DNA from: Chloroflexota bacterium
GTDB taxonomy: Bacteria; Chloroflexota; Limnocylindria; P2-11E
Reading direction: 5' to 3'
DNA: 8,446 nucleotides
NCBI GenBank assembly: GCA_025350745.1
Contig: JANXXG010000161.1
Span: forward strand, 1-8,446
Shown here piece by piece: positions 1 through 6,488 of the stretch. A program made the position numbers and the translations under genes. The first letter of the stretch is position 1. Each line of letters starts with the position of its first letter. The notes under the pieces are model-generated. The model saw only the letters and a list, made by a program, of their open reading frames with translations, was not told the DNA's origin and made no database searches.

Positions 1-1346
1 TTGATGTGCTCGACGAGCACATGGAGGTTGTCCGGGTTCACCAGACCGGCCTCGGGCGACCGGCCGAGGACGAACTCGGGATGCTGGACGATGTACTGGT
101 CGGTCGGTGAGCTCGTCGCGACGACGAATGCGACGGAGAGGTCCTCGCGGCGCCCGGCACGACCGATCTGCTGCCAGGTCGATGCGACCGTGCCGGGGTA
201 GCCGACGAGCACCGCCGCCTGAAGGGCGCCGATGTCGATGCCGAGCTCCAGCGCGTTCGTCGACACGACGCCGCGCACCGTGCCGTCGCGAAGGCCGCGC
301 TCGATCGCGCGCCGTTCGGACGGGAGGTAGCCGCCGCGATAGCCACGGATGAGCTCCGGCGGCCACTGCGGCTGGGGGAACCGGGCGCGGAGGTAGGTGA
401 GCAGGAGCTCGGTCTGGACGCGGGATTTCGTGAACGCGATGGTCTGGATACCGGAGGCCAGCAGCGTCGCGGCGATGTCGCGACCGACCAGGAGCGCGCT
501 GCGCCGGATGCCGAGGCCGGCGTTAACGACCGGCGGCTGGATGAACGCGACGACCTTCTCGCCGCGGGGCGCGCCCGATTCGTCGATGACGATGACGTCC
601 TCTTCGACGTGCCGGCGCGCGAGCTCTTCCGGATTCGCGATGGTGGCGGATGTGAGGATGAACGTCGGGTGCGAGCCGTAGAACGCGCAGATCCGACGAA
701 GCCGACGCAACACGTTCGCGACGTTGCTCCCGAACACGCCCCGATAGGTGTGCAGCTCGTCGAGCACGACGTATTGCAGGTTCTCAAAGAGCTTCACCCA
801 CTTGGTGTGATGCGGAAGGATGCCGGTGTGGAGCATGTCCGGGTTCGTGATGACGACGTGCCCCGCTGACCGGATGGCCGCGCGGGCCTGCGGCGGCGTG
901 TCGCCGTCATAGGTGAAGGTCTTGAGCTCGATCTCCATCTCGGTCGAAAGGCGCTCGAGCTCCGCCAGCTGGTCCTGCGCGAGCGCCTTCGTGGGGAACA
1001 GGTAGAGCGCGCGCGCCGAGGGGTCCTTCGCGATCGCATCAAGGACCGGCAGGTCGTAGCAGAGGGTCTTGCCCGACGCGGTCGGCGTCACCACGACCAC
1101 GTGCTTCTTCTGATGCGCGACATCGAGCGCGGCGGCCTGGTGCGAATAGAGCGCGTCGACGCCTCGTGCCCGCAACGACCGCGCGATGCGGGGATCCAGC
1201 CAGTCGGGGAACGGCGCGTAGCGCGGGGCCTTCGGCGGGATCCGCTCCCAGTGGGTGACCTGGCTCAGGAACTCGGGATCCCGCTCGAGGACATCGAGGA
1301 TCTGCGCCAGGCTGGTCCGCGCGGGGAACCGAACATCTGTGCGCAT
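1..1346 (-). CDS. MrfA/YprA-like DExH-box superfamily 2 helicase, N-terminal part (C-terminus outside window)
   Basis: An open frame of 448 codons on the minus strand runs off the left edge without a stop. All superfamily 2 helicase motifs are readable: motif I TPTASGKT (residues 87-94), Ia FPTKALAQDQ, Ib TNPDML, motif II DELH (196-199) followed by TYRGVFG, motif III SAT (233-235), motif IV TIAFTKSR, motif V STNALELGIDIG (362-373) and motif VI QQIGRAGRR (392-400). This layout, with LDELHTYRGVFGSNVANVLRR around motif II, matches the MrfA/YprA/Hrq1 family, ATP-dependent 3'-5' DNA helicases; Bacillus MrfA acts in mitomycin C repair. Family members end in a DUF1998/MZB cysteine domain, which would lie left of base 1. 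The ATG at 1344-1346 is chosen because the family-like N-terminus (TDVRFPARTSLAQILDVL) begins there. A GTG at 1374-1376 is possible; a stop lies at 1380-1382. No strong Shine-Dalgarno is visible. It is divergent from the toxin-antitoxin pair. Confidence 0.93.
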   Translation of the reverse strand, partial: MRTDVRFPARTSLAQILDVLERDPEFLSQVTHWERIPPKAPRYAPFPDWLDPRIARSLRARGVDALYSHQAAALDVAHQKKHVVVVTPTASGKTLCYDLPVLDAIAKDPSARALYLFPTKALAQDQLAELERLSTEMEIELKTFTYDGDTPPQARAAIRSAGHVVITNPDMLHTGILPHHTKWVKLFENLQYVVLDELHTYRGVFGSNVANVLRRLRRICAFYGSHPTFILTSATIANPEELARRHVEEDVIVIDESGAPRGEKVVAFIQPPVVNAGLGIRRSALLVGRDIAATLLASGIQTIAFTKSRVQTELLLTYLRARFPQPQWPPELIRGYRGGYLPSERRAIERGLRDGTVRGVVSTNALELGIDIGALQAAVLVGYPGTVASTWQQIGRAGRREDLSVAFVVATSSPTDQYIVQHPEFVLGRSPEAGLVNPDNLHVLVEHI

Positions 1347-1402
1347 GTCCCGTGACGATATGGAACGTCTGTTCACCAGTCAAGGGCAGCCCACCGGAGA
1401 GA

Positions 1403-1421
1403 AAGTGACAGAGTGTCACTT
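1403..1421. promoter_or_regulatory. Perfect palindromic operator candidate (8-bp arms, 3-bp spacer)
   Basis: AAGTGACA at 1403-1410 and TGTCACTT at 1414-1421 are exact inverted copies around GAG. The element sits in the 93-base divergent gap between the helicase and the antitoxin and overlaps the -35 hexamer of the antitoxin promoter. AbrB/MazE-fold antitoxins commonly autorepress from such palindromes, so this is probably the antitoxin's own operator. The role is inferred; the symmetry is directly visible. Confidence 0.65.
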
Positions 1422-1440
1422 CGTCAGTAGACTGAGCCGA
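1405..1440 (+). promoter_or_regulatory. Sigma70-type promoter predicted to give a leaderless antitoxin mRNA
   Basis: GTGACA (1405-1410, five of six to TTGACA) is followed after exactly 17 bases by TAGACT (1428-1433, four of six to TATAAT). A start point seven bases downstream of the -10 falls on 1440, the A of the antitoxin ATG. No Shine-Dalgarno precedes that ATG, which fits a leaderless transcript. The -35 lies inside the palindrome at 1403-1421, so a bound repressor would block polymerase. Confidence 0.55.
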
Positions 1441-1730
1441 TGGGACGTACGACGGTCGCCGTCAACGCGCAAGGCCGGATCACGCTGCCAGCCGATGCTC
1501 GGCGGAGCCTCGGCCTAGGGGATGGCGCCCAGCTGGAGGTGCGGGTGGAGGACAACGAGATCCGGCTCCGGCCTGCTCGATTGGTCATCGCGGAGGATGC
1601 GTGGGCCTACACCGCTGAGTCGGTGGCGTCGATCAAGCGGTCGTTGGCCGATATCGCCGCCGGCCGGGTGTTCGAGCTCACCACGGCGGACCTCGACCGT
1701 GGCCGACCGAGATCTACGCGCAAGCGCTGA
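1440..1730 (+). CDS. AbrB/MazE/SpoVT-family antitoxin
   Basis: The protein has 96 residues. Residues 3-46 (TTVAVNAQGRITLPADARRS then LGLGDGAQLEVRVEDNEIRL) have the swapped-hairpin AbrB DNA-binding pattern: a beta strand, the G-R-I-T-L-P turn, then a short helix rich in Ala and Arg. Residues 50-85 form a helical tail containing AWAYTAES and DIAAGRVFELTTADLDR, the part that in such antitoxins usually wraps the cognate toxin. The C-terminus is very basic (RGRPRSTRKR). It should be a dimeric repressor that neutralises the downstream RelE-like toxin and represses its own promoter through the palindrome at 1403-1421. The ATG is chosen because the AbrB fold begins two codons later. The stop TGA at 1728-1730 is followed in the same frame by the toxin. 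Confidence 0.87.
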   Translation: MGRTTVAVNAQGRITLPADARRSLGLGDGAQLEVRVEDNEIRLRPARLVIAEDAWAYTAESVASIKRSLADIAAGRVFELTTADLDRGRPRSTRKR

Positions 1731-1733
1731 CCC

Positions 1734-1997
1734 ATCGCGACCCTCCCGACGCTCCGCTTCACGTCCGAGTTCCTCGAGTCGTTCGCTGCCTTCAGCAAGC
1801 CGGATCAGCGGCGCTTCACCAAGGCCCTCGAGCTCCTCGATGCGAATGAGCGCCATCCATCGCTTCGCGTGCATCAGCTGACCGGCGATCTTGCGGGATT
1901 CTGGTCTGCGAGCGCGTCCGACGAGCTGCGGCTCATGTTCCTACGAGGACCGGTGGGCCAGAAGATCGTCGTTCGCTGCTCGCGCCACTACGCCTGA
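1734..1997 (+). CDS. RelE/YafQ-like toxin with no canonical start codon (possible ATC start, or start-codon mutant)
   Basis: From 1734 an 87-residue protein reads IATLPTLRFTSEF, then a two-helix hairpin, then RVHQLTGDLAGFWSASASDE and LRLMFLRG, ending VVRCSRHYA. The R-x-H-x-L-x-G-x-L-x-G-x-W-S-A-S pattern, the strand around Arg66 and the near-terminal His85 are characteristic of RelE/ParE-superfamily mRNA interferases, and 87 residues is normal for a complete toxin. Position directly behind an AbrB-type antitoxin supports this. The frame is the antitoxin's own: TGA 1728-1730, CCC, then ATC at 1734. The first in-frame GTG is Val46 and the only ATG is at residue 68, both too late. The gene may start at ATC, be made by stop readthrough, or be silent after an ATG-to-ATC change. 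The toxin body is intact, so decay, if any, is recent. Confidence 0.68.
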   Translation: MATLPTLRFTSEFLESFAAFSKPDQRRFTKALELLDANERHPSLRVHQLTGDLAGFWSASASDELRLMFLRGPVGQKIVVRCSRHYA

Positions 1998-2018
1998 ACG
2001 GTGACGGCCGAGTTCGGT

Positions 2019-2165
2019 CTAGTGGGCGGTCTTGGTCCTGCGACGGGACATGATGTAGGCGGCAGTGACGATGATCGCGACGCCAACGAGAGTGGCCAGC
2101 ATCGCCTCGAACGTACCGCTGCTCGCGTCGGGATCGATGCCGGTGAGCTGCTCGAACCAATCCAC
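2019..2165 (-). CDS. Small single-pass membrane protein, 48 residues
   Basis: Read leftward from a GTG at 2163-2165, the product begins VDWFEQLTGIDPDASSGTFE, has one transmembrane helix at about residues 22-41 (MLATLVGVAIIVTAAYIMSR) and ends in a basic cytoplasmic tail, RRRTKTAH. A short acidic/aromatic N-terminus with an LTGxxPD motif, one helix and an Arg-rich end recalls short uncharacterised membrane proteins of high-GC bacteria; that comparison is from memory. Upstream of the GTG lies a G-rich Shine-Dalgarno-like run, GGGGGTG. The frame stays open further upstream, but that part is antisense to the start of the large Asp-box gene and is not protein-like. The gene ends 21 bases from the toxin stop, converging on it, and is divergent from the Asp-box gene. 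Function unknown. Confidence 0.6.
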   Translation of the reverse strand: MDWFEQLTGIDPDASSGTFEAMLATLVGVAIIVTAAYIMSRRRTKTAH

Positions 2166-2208
2166 GTGCGCACCCCCAAAGCCTCGGTCGGCCTGTTTCG
2201 CTATGGTC

Positions 2209-2218
2209 GCTGCGCAGC
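2209..2218. promoter_or_regulatory. Perfect 10-bp palindrome in the divergent gap before the Asp-box gene
   Basis: GCTGCGCAGC is self-complementary and lies between a weak -10-like TATGGT (2202-2207) and the Shine-Dalgarno of the large gene. No good -35 was found at the right distance, so the promoter is not called with confidence. The palindrome could be an operator, or chance in GC-rich DNA. Confidence 0.25.
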
Positions 2219-2226
2219 CTAGCGGG

Positions 2227-2231
2227 GGAGG
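2227..2231 (+). promoter_or_regulatory. Strong ribosome binding site that fixes the start of the Asp-box gene
   Basis: GGAGG, inside the run GGGGGAGG (2224-2231), lies seven bases before ATG 2239. The frame is open back to an ATG at 2065, but that extension is antisense to the small membrane gene and has no ribosome binding site as good, so the start at 2239 is preferred. Confidence 0.88.
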
Positions 2232-2238
2232 AACGACC

Positions 2239-5200
2239 ATGCCACCGAAGACGACGAAGGCCGTCGCGCGCACCGGCGTATCGCTGGATGGGCTCGAGTG
2301 GCGGCAGCTTGGGCCATTCCGCGGCGGTCGTGTCGAGGCCGTGGCAGGCGATCCCAAAGAGCGCAACACCTTCTACTTCGGCTCGTGCGGCGGGGGCGTC
2401 TGGAAGACCACCGATGGGGGCCTCTACTGGCGCAACGTGAGCGATGGCTTCTTCAAGCGCGCCTCGGTCGGCGCGATCGCGGTCGCACCTTCCGATCCCA
2501 ACGTCGTCTACGCCGGGATGGGTGAGGCCTGCATCCGGGGGAACGTCTCGCACGGAGACGGTGTCTACCGGTCCACCGATGGCGGCCGGTCGTGGACCCA
2601 TCTCGGGCTCGCGGCAACGCGCAACATCGGCCAGGTGCGCGTGCATCCGCAGGACCCGGACATCGCGTTCGTCGCCGCGCTCGGCCATGCCCACGGGCCG
2701 AACTCCGAGCGCGGAATCTTCCGCACCCGTGACGGGGGCAAGACCTGGAAGAACGTGCTGTCGCGCGGCGATGCCGCCGGCGGGATCGACATCAGCATCG
2801 ATCCGACGAATCCGCGGATCATCTTCGCGTCGCTGTGGGAGGCGATCCGGCGGCCCCATCAGATGATCAGCGGTGGCGCGGGCAGCGGCCTCTTCAAGTC
2901 GACCGACGGCGGCGACACGTGGATCGAGATCTCGCGGAATCGGGGCCTGCCAAAGGGCATCCTCGGAAAGATCGGCATCGCGGTGTCGCCTGCGCGGCCC
3001 GATCGCGTCTTCGCGTTGATCGAAGCGACCGATGGCGGCGTGTTCCGCTCCGAGGACGGCGGCATGTCGTGGTCGAAGGGCTCGGAGGATCGCGAGCTCC
3101 GCCAGCGCGCCTGGTACTACACCCACATCTTCGCGGACCCCAAGGATGCCGAGACCGTGTGGGTGCTCAACGTGGACGCGTATCGCTCGAGCGACGCGGG
3201 AAAGACGTTCACCCGGCAATCGGTACCGCACGGAGACAATCACGACCTGTGGATCGATCCGAACGATCCGCTGCGGATGATCGAAGGCAATGACGGTGGC
3301 GCGACGGTCTCGTTCAACGGTGGCGCGTCGTGGTCGAGCATCTACAACCAGCCGACGGCCGAGTACTACCACATCACCGCGGACGCGCAGACGCCGTATC
3401 GCCTCTACGCGGCGCAGCAGGACAACTCGTCGATCTCGTCACCGACGCGCTCGGCGCTGAGCGGGATCCTGTGGCAGGAGTGCTACGAGGTGGGTGGCGG
3501 CGAGGCCGGGCACATCGCGGTACGGCCGGACGATCCGAACATCGTGTTCGCGGCGGATCACGCTGGTCTCCTGACCCGCCTCGATCGCCGGAGCGGCCAG
3601 ATCCGCACGATCAACGTGTGGCCGGACGCCACGAGCGGCATCGCGGCGAAGGACATCAAGTACCGATTCAACTGGACCGCGCCGGTCTTCCTGTCGCCGC
3701 ACGACCCGGACGTCCTCTACACGGCCTCGCAGTACGTGCACCGGTCGCGCGACGAGGGCTCGTCATGGGATCGCGTGAGCCCTGACCTGACGCGCAACGA
3801 CAAGCGGACGACCGGCGACTCCGGCGGGCCGATCACCCTCGACCAGACCGGCGCGGAGTACCACGCGACGATCTTCGCGTTCACCGAGTCACCGCTGCAG
3901 CCCGGTGTGCTGTGGGCCGGGAGCGACGACGGCCTCATTCACGTCTCGCGCGACGACGGAAAGAAGTGGTCGAACGTCACGCCGTCGATCATTCTGGCGC
4001 AGACGCTGATCAGCATCATCGAGCCGGGTCAGCACGAGGCCGGCACGGCCTATGTCGCCGCGAACCGTTACAAGCATGACGACTTCCGGCCGTACATCTA
4101 CAAGACCGAGAACTTCGGTCGCACCTGGTCGATGATCACATCCGGCATCCCGGCCGATACCTTCGTGCGCGCGGTCCGTGAGGACCCGGAGGTCGCCGGC
4201 CTGCTCTACGCGGGCACCGAGGTCGGCCTCTATGTCTCGCTCGACGGCGGCTCGCGCTGGCAGCGCTGGCAGGGCCGGTCGCTCCCGGTGGTCCCGCTCC
4301 ATGACCTGATCGTGAAGGACGGCGACCTCGCGCTCGCCACGCACGGGCGGTCGTTCTGGGTGTTCGATGACCTCACCCCGGTGCGCGAGCTCGCCCGCAA
4401 GCGGGCCACCGGACACGCCCGGCTGTTCACGCCGCGGACGACCGCACGCTACAAGTCGTACGGCGGCTTCGGGTCGAAGTCGGAGACCGCTCCGATGAAG
4501 AACTACCGCTACCCGGGGGGGAGCCAGTACGCGACGCTGGTCGAAGAACGGCCGAACGGCGACAAGGTCGAGCTCCCGCTCGATGCCGGGCGGAACGCGC
4601 CGGAGGGCGTCATCGTGACGTACTTCCTTGCTGCCGCGCCGAAGCAGATCAGCCTCACGTTCCTCGATGGCCGTGGCAAGACCATCCGGTCGTATACGAA
4701 GCGGCCGGTCGATGCGGATCCGAAGGACAAGGAGCCGCGTGTCTCCGTCGAGCCGGGCATGAACCGGTTCGTCTGGGACATGCGTTACCCCGACGCGGCC
4801 AAGATCGACGACGAGCCGCTCGTCATGGACCAGCTCGAAGGAGCGCTCAAGGGGGCCGTCGCCTCACCCGGGTCCTACACCGTCCGCCTCGACGTAGACG
4901 GCTCGAAGAGCGAGGCGCAGTTCGACATCGTGAAGGACCCGCGCATCCGGGCGACGCAGAAGGACTTCGAAGCACAGTTCGCCCTGCGGATGAAGCTCCG
5001 CGATCTGCTCGATCGCGACCACCGAGCGGTGAACCGCCTGCGCGAGGCGCGCCGCGATCCGCGTACGACCGCCGCGGCGAAGCGCGCGCTCGACGCCATC
5101 GAGAGCCAGCTGATGCAGCCGAAGGCGAAGAGCCGTCAGGACACGCTGAACTTCGGCGTCCGCCTGAACCATCGGATCGGGTCGCTCATCGCCTCCATCA

Positions 5201-5328
5201 CGACGGCGGATGCCGCCCCGACACGGCAGGCCGCCGAGCTCGCCGCCCAGCTCGAGACCGAGCTCACGAAGCTGGAAAAGCGCCTCGCCGCCGCCATCGG
5301 CCGGAGGGGCCGGGCGAAAGCGGCGTAG
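2239..5328 (+). CDS. Multi-Asp-box (BNR/VPS10-like) beta-propeller protein, often annotated glycosyl hydrolase; no signal peptide
   Basis: A 1,029-residue protein. About eleven Asp-box (BNR) motifs of type S/T-x-D-x-G-x-x-W are seen at about residues 57-64, 112-119, 163-170, 221-228, 271-278, 317-324, 358-365, 503-510, 570-577, 623-630 and 667-674 (for example STDGGRSW, STDGGDTW, SEDGGMSW). They form one or two beta-propellers. THGRSFWVFDDLTP (701-714) and GMNRFVWDMRYPDA (840-853) resemble segments typical of these long sortilin/VPS10-like bacterial proteins, with a beta domain between them and a helical tail (about 897-1015). No glycosidase active site could be assigned, so the usual glycosyl hydrolase label should be treated as nominal. 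Relatives are usually exported, but the N-terminus here (MPPKTTKAVARTGVSLDG) has no hydrophobic core, so a cytoplasmic location is predicted. The last codons form the left arm of a long inverted repeat. Confidence 0.9.
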   Translation: MPPKTTKAVARTGVSLDGLEWRQLGPFRGGRVEAVAGDPKERNTFYFGSCGGGVWKTTDGGLYWRNVSDGFFKRASVGAIAVAPSDPNVVYAGMGEACIRGNVSHGDGVYRSTDGGRSWTHLGLAATRNIGQVRVHPQDPDIAFVAALGHAHGPNSERGIFRTRDGGKTWKNVLSRGDAAGGIDISIDPTNPRIIFASLWEAIRRPHQMISGGAGSGLFKSTDGGDTWIEISRNRGLPKGILGKIGIAVSPARPDRVFALIEATDGGVFRSEDGGMSWSKGSEDRELRQRAWYYTHIFADPKDAETVWVLNVDAYRSSDAGKTFTRQSVPHGDNHDLWIDPNDPLRMIEGNDGGATVSFNGGASWSSIYNQPTAEYYHITADAQTPYRLYAAQQDNSSISSPTRSALSGILWQECYEVGGGEAGHIAVRPDDPNIVFAADHAGLLTRLDRRSGQIRTINVWPDATSGIAAKDIKYRFNWTAPVFLSPHDPDVLYTASQYVHRSRDEGSSWDRVSPDLTRNDKRTTGDSGGPITLDQTGAEYHATIFAFTESPLQPGVLWAGSDDGLIHVSRDDGKKWSNVTPSIILAQTLISIIEPGQHEAGTAYVAANRYKHDDFRPYIYKTENFGRTWSMITSGIPADTFVRAVREDPEVAGLLYAGTEVGLYVSLDGGSRWQRWQGRSLPVVPLHDLIVKDGDLALATHGRSFWVFDDLTPVRELARKRATGHARLFTPRTTARYKSYGGFGSKSETAPMKNYRYPGGSQYATLVEERPNGDKVELPLDAGRNAPEGVIVTYFLAAAPKQISLTFLDGRGKTIRSYTKRPVDADPKDKEPRVSVEPGMNRFVWDMRYPDAAKIDDEPLVMDQLEGALKGAVASPGSYTVRLDVDGSKSEAQFDIVKDPRIRATQKDFEAQFALRMKLRDLLDRDHRAVNRLREARRDPRTTAAAKRALDAIESQLMQPKAKSRQDTLNFGVRLNHRIGSLIASITTADAAPTRQAAELAAQLETELTKLEKRLAAAIGRRGRAKAA

Positions 5329-5422
5329 TCCGCGTGCGAGCGCACTGATACCGAAACCCCACCTCCAGGGGTGAGCATGCCTGGCCGCTTTCGCCGTTAT
5401 GTCGGCAGAAGCGGGAGGTGGG
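5313..5422 (+). promoter_or_regulatory. Two interleaved perfect inverted repeats (possible pseudoknot) covering the next gene's ribosome binding site
   Basis: Pair 1: GGCGAAAGCGGC (5313-5324) with GCCGCTTTCGCC (5384-5395), 12 bp without mismatch. Pair 2: CCCACCTCC (5358-5366) with GGAGGTGGG (5414-5422), 9 bp without mismatch. The order is 1-2-1'-2', the topology of an H-type pseudoknot with loops of 33, 17 and 18 bases. A small GTGC/GCAC hairpin (5334-5345) lies in the first loop. The right arm of pair 2 contains the Shine-Dalgarno of the secreted coiled-coil gene, and the left arm of pair 1 lies in the last codons of the Asp-box gene. A CCAGG/CCTGG hairpin (5365-5384) would compete with pair 2. 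This fits a translational switch between the two genes. It resembles no riboswitch class I recognise, and there is no U-tract to make it a terminator. Confidence 0.55.
5413..5418 (+). promoter_or_regulatory. Ribosome binding site that decides the start of the secreted coiled-coil gene
   Basis: GGGAGG ends eight bases before ATG 5427. A GTG at 5418 is in the same frame but overlaps the Shine-Dalgarno itself, so it cannot use it; ATG 5427 is the likely start. Confidence 0.8.
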
Positions 5423-5426
5423 ACAG

Positions 5427-6488
5427 ATGCGCGGACTTCGAATGGTGCTCGCCGCGATCCTGGCGGCGGGGATGTTGGCGTCGGTCGCGACACCCGTCAG
5501 CGCGAACGACACGCCCAACCTGGATGAGGTCATCCCTCCGGGTCCCGGCATGGCCGACCTTCGCAAGGCCATCGACGAGTTCCGCGCCGCGATCTCCGAC
5601 CTTAAAGACGCCTGCCGCGCCGAGCGCGAGGCGCCGCAGCTCGACGTGACGACCGCGCGCAAGCGCACGCAACGACCGGAACAGACCGAGTGCGAAAAGG
5701 CCCTGAAGTCCCTCCGGGCGGAGTTCCAGACGATCAAACAGAAGGCCCTTGAGTTGGAGCACGCGTATCGCGCCGACGTCGTTCACCGCCAGGACGAGGC
5801 CAAGGCGGTCGCAAAGGCGAAGGAAGAGGTGGCCAAGCAGAAGCTCGAGCAGGCCCAGAAGGAAGCCGAGCGGGCGGCCCTCAAGCCGGCCACGAAGCCT
5901 CAATTCTCCGCCGCCGACGACATCGCGAAGAGGCGTCACACGCTCGAGGAGCAGCTGAAGAACGTTGATGCGACGGTCGCCTACAAGCAGGGTCTCCTGA
6001 AGCAGTCCGTCGACGCCGCGGCCGAGTATCGCGCGAAGGCCGCGCTGCTGAGCGGGCCTGACCGGGAGAAGTACCTGGCGAAGGCTGCGCAGGCCGACAA
6101 GGAGGCAGCGCAGTGGGCCGGCTACGTGCGCGAGTACACCGCGCAGCACAACGAGCTCGTCGCCGCGCTCGCAAGGCTCGGCACCGTCGCCGCGCCGAAG
6201 CCGGAGGACGCCGCCTCGAAGCGCGCGAAGCTCGAGCAGACCCTTAAGGGGCTCAACGAGAAGATCGCCAATAAGTGGTCCGAGTCGGATCGCAACGCCA
6301 CGCTCGCCGCCGACCTGCGGAGCCAGGCCGCGGCTGCGACGTCCGATGAGCTTCGCGCCAAGCTCCTCGCGAGGGCGGCCGAGGCCGACCGGGCGGCCGA
6401 CGAGTGGGCAAAGCTTGCCCACCAGCTCGAGGACCAGCGCGACGAGCTCCAGAAGCAGCTGGACGCGCTGACTACGCTCAAGACCTGA
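5427..6488 (+). CDS. Secreted coiled-coil protein with an internal tandem duplication; function unknown
   Basis: 353 residues. Residues 1-26 are a Sec signal peptide: MRGLR, a hydrophobic core MVLAAILAAGMLASVATP, and a VSA/ND cleavage site. No lipobox cysteine is present, so the mature protein should be free in the periplasm or outside the cell. The remainder is almost wholly helical and rich in Ala, Lys, Glu, Gln and Arg, with heptad-like spacing from about residue 43 to the end. Residues 164-251 and 260-348 are homologous copies, sharing DxxxxxRxxLExxLK near the start and LA(K/R)AAxADxxAxxWA near the middle. Two cysteines only (Cys63, Cys89) could form a disulfide. I do not recognise the family; a cell-envelope spacer or adhesin-like rod is one guess. 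It lies 98 bases after the Asp-box gene on the same strand, behind the paired inverted repeats that may control its translation. Confidence 0.82.
   Translation: MRGLRMVLAAILAAGMLASVATPVSANDTPNLDEVIPPGPGMADLRKAIDEFRAAISDLKDACRAEREAPQLDVTTARKRTQRPEQTECEKALKSLRAEFQTIKQKALELEHAYRADVVHRQDEAKAVAKAKEEVAKQKLEQAQKEAERAALKPATKPQFSAADDIAKRRHTLEEQLKNVDATVAYKQGLLKQSVDAAAEYRAKAALLSGPDREKYLAKAAQADKEAAQWAGYVREYTAQHNELVAALARLGTVAAPKPEDAASKRAKLEQTLKGLNEKIANKWSESDRNATLAADLRSQAAAATSDELRAKLLARAAEADRAADEWAKLAHQLEDQRDELQKQLDALTTLKT
5916..6179 (+). repeat. Copy A of an intragenic tandem duplication (88 residues)
   Basis: Encodes residues 164-251 of the secreted coiled-coil protein. It aligns with copy B with a single one-residue gap: the Ala, Leu, Lys, Arg and Trp positions match throughout, for example YLAKAAQADKEAAQWA against LLARAAEADRAADEWA. 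Confidence 0.7.
6204..6470 (+). repeat. Copy B of an intragenic tandem duplication (89 residues)
   Basis: Encodes residues 260-348, separated from copy A by an eight-residue linker, GTVAAPKP. The copies are clearly diverged, so the duplication is old. The N-terminal helical part (43-150) is not an obvious third copy. Confidence 0.7.

Noticed and set aside
38..787. Minus-strand Ser/Arg-rich ORF of 249 codons
   Set aside because: It is another frame of the helicase; composition is low-complexity S/R/T/P and the helicase motifs lie in the neighbouring frame.
1440..1997. TGA recoded as a sense codon, giving an antitoxin-toxin fusion
   Set aside because: The coiled-coil, aldolase and SDR genes all end sensibly at TGA, so TGA is a normal stop here; occasional readthrough remains possible and is noted in the findings.
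1933..3372. Minus-strand ORF of 479 codons
   Set aside because: Antisense to the Asp-box gene; it is a GC-skew shadow without domain-like sequence, while the + strand carries repeated Asp-box motifs.
5329..5426. c-di-AMP (ydaO) or c-di-GMP riboswitch, suggested by CCGAAA and GGGGTGA near a secreted protein gene
   Set aside because: The other conserved blocks and spacing of those classes are absent; only the unclassified inverted-repeat structure is reported.
4864..5493. Minus-strand ORF of 209 codons
   Set aside because: Antisense to the end of the Asp-box gene; no recognisable domain.
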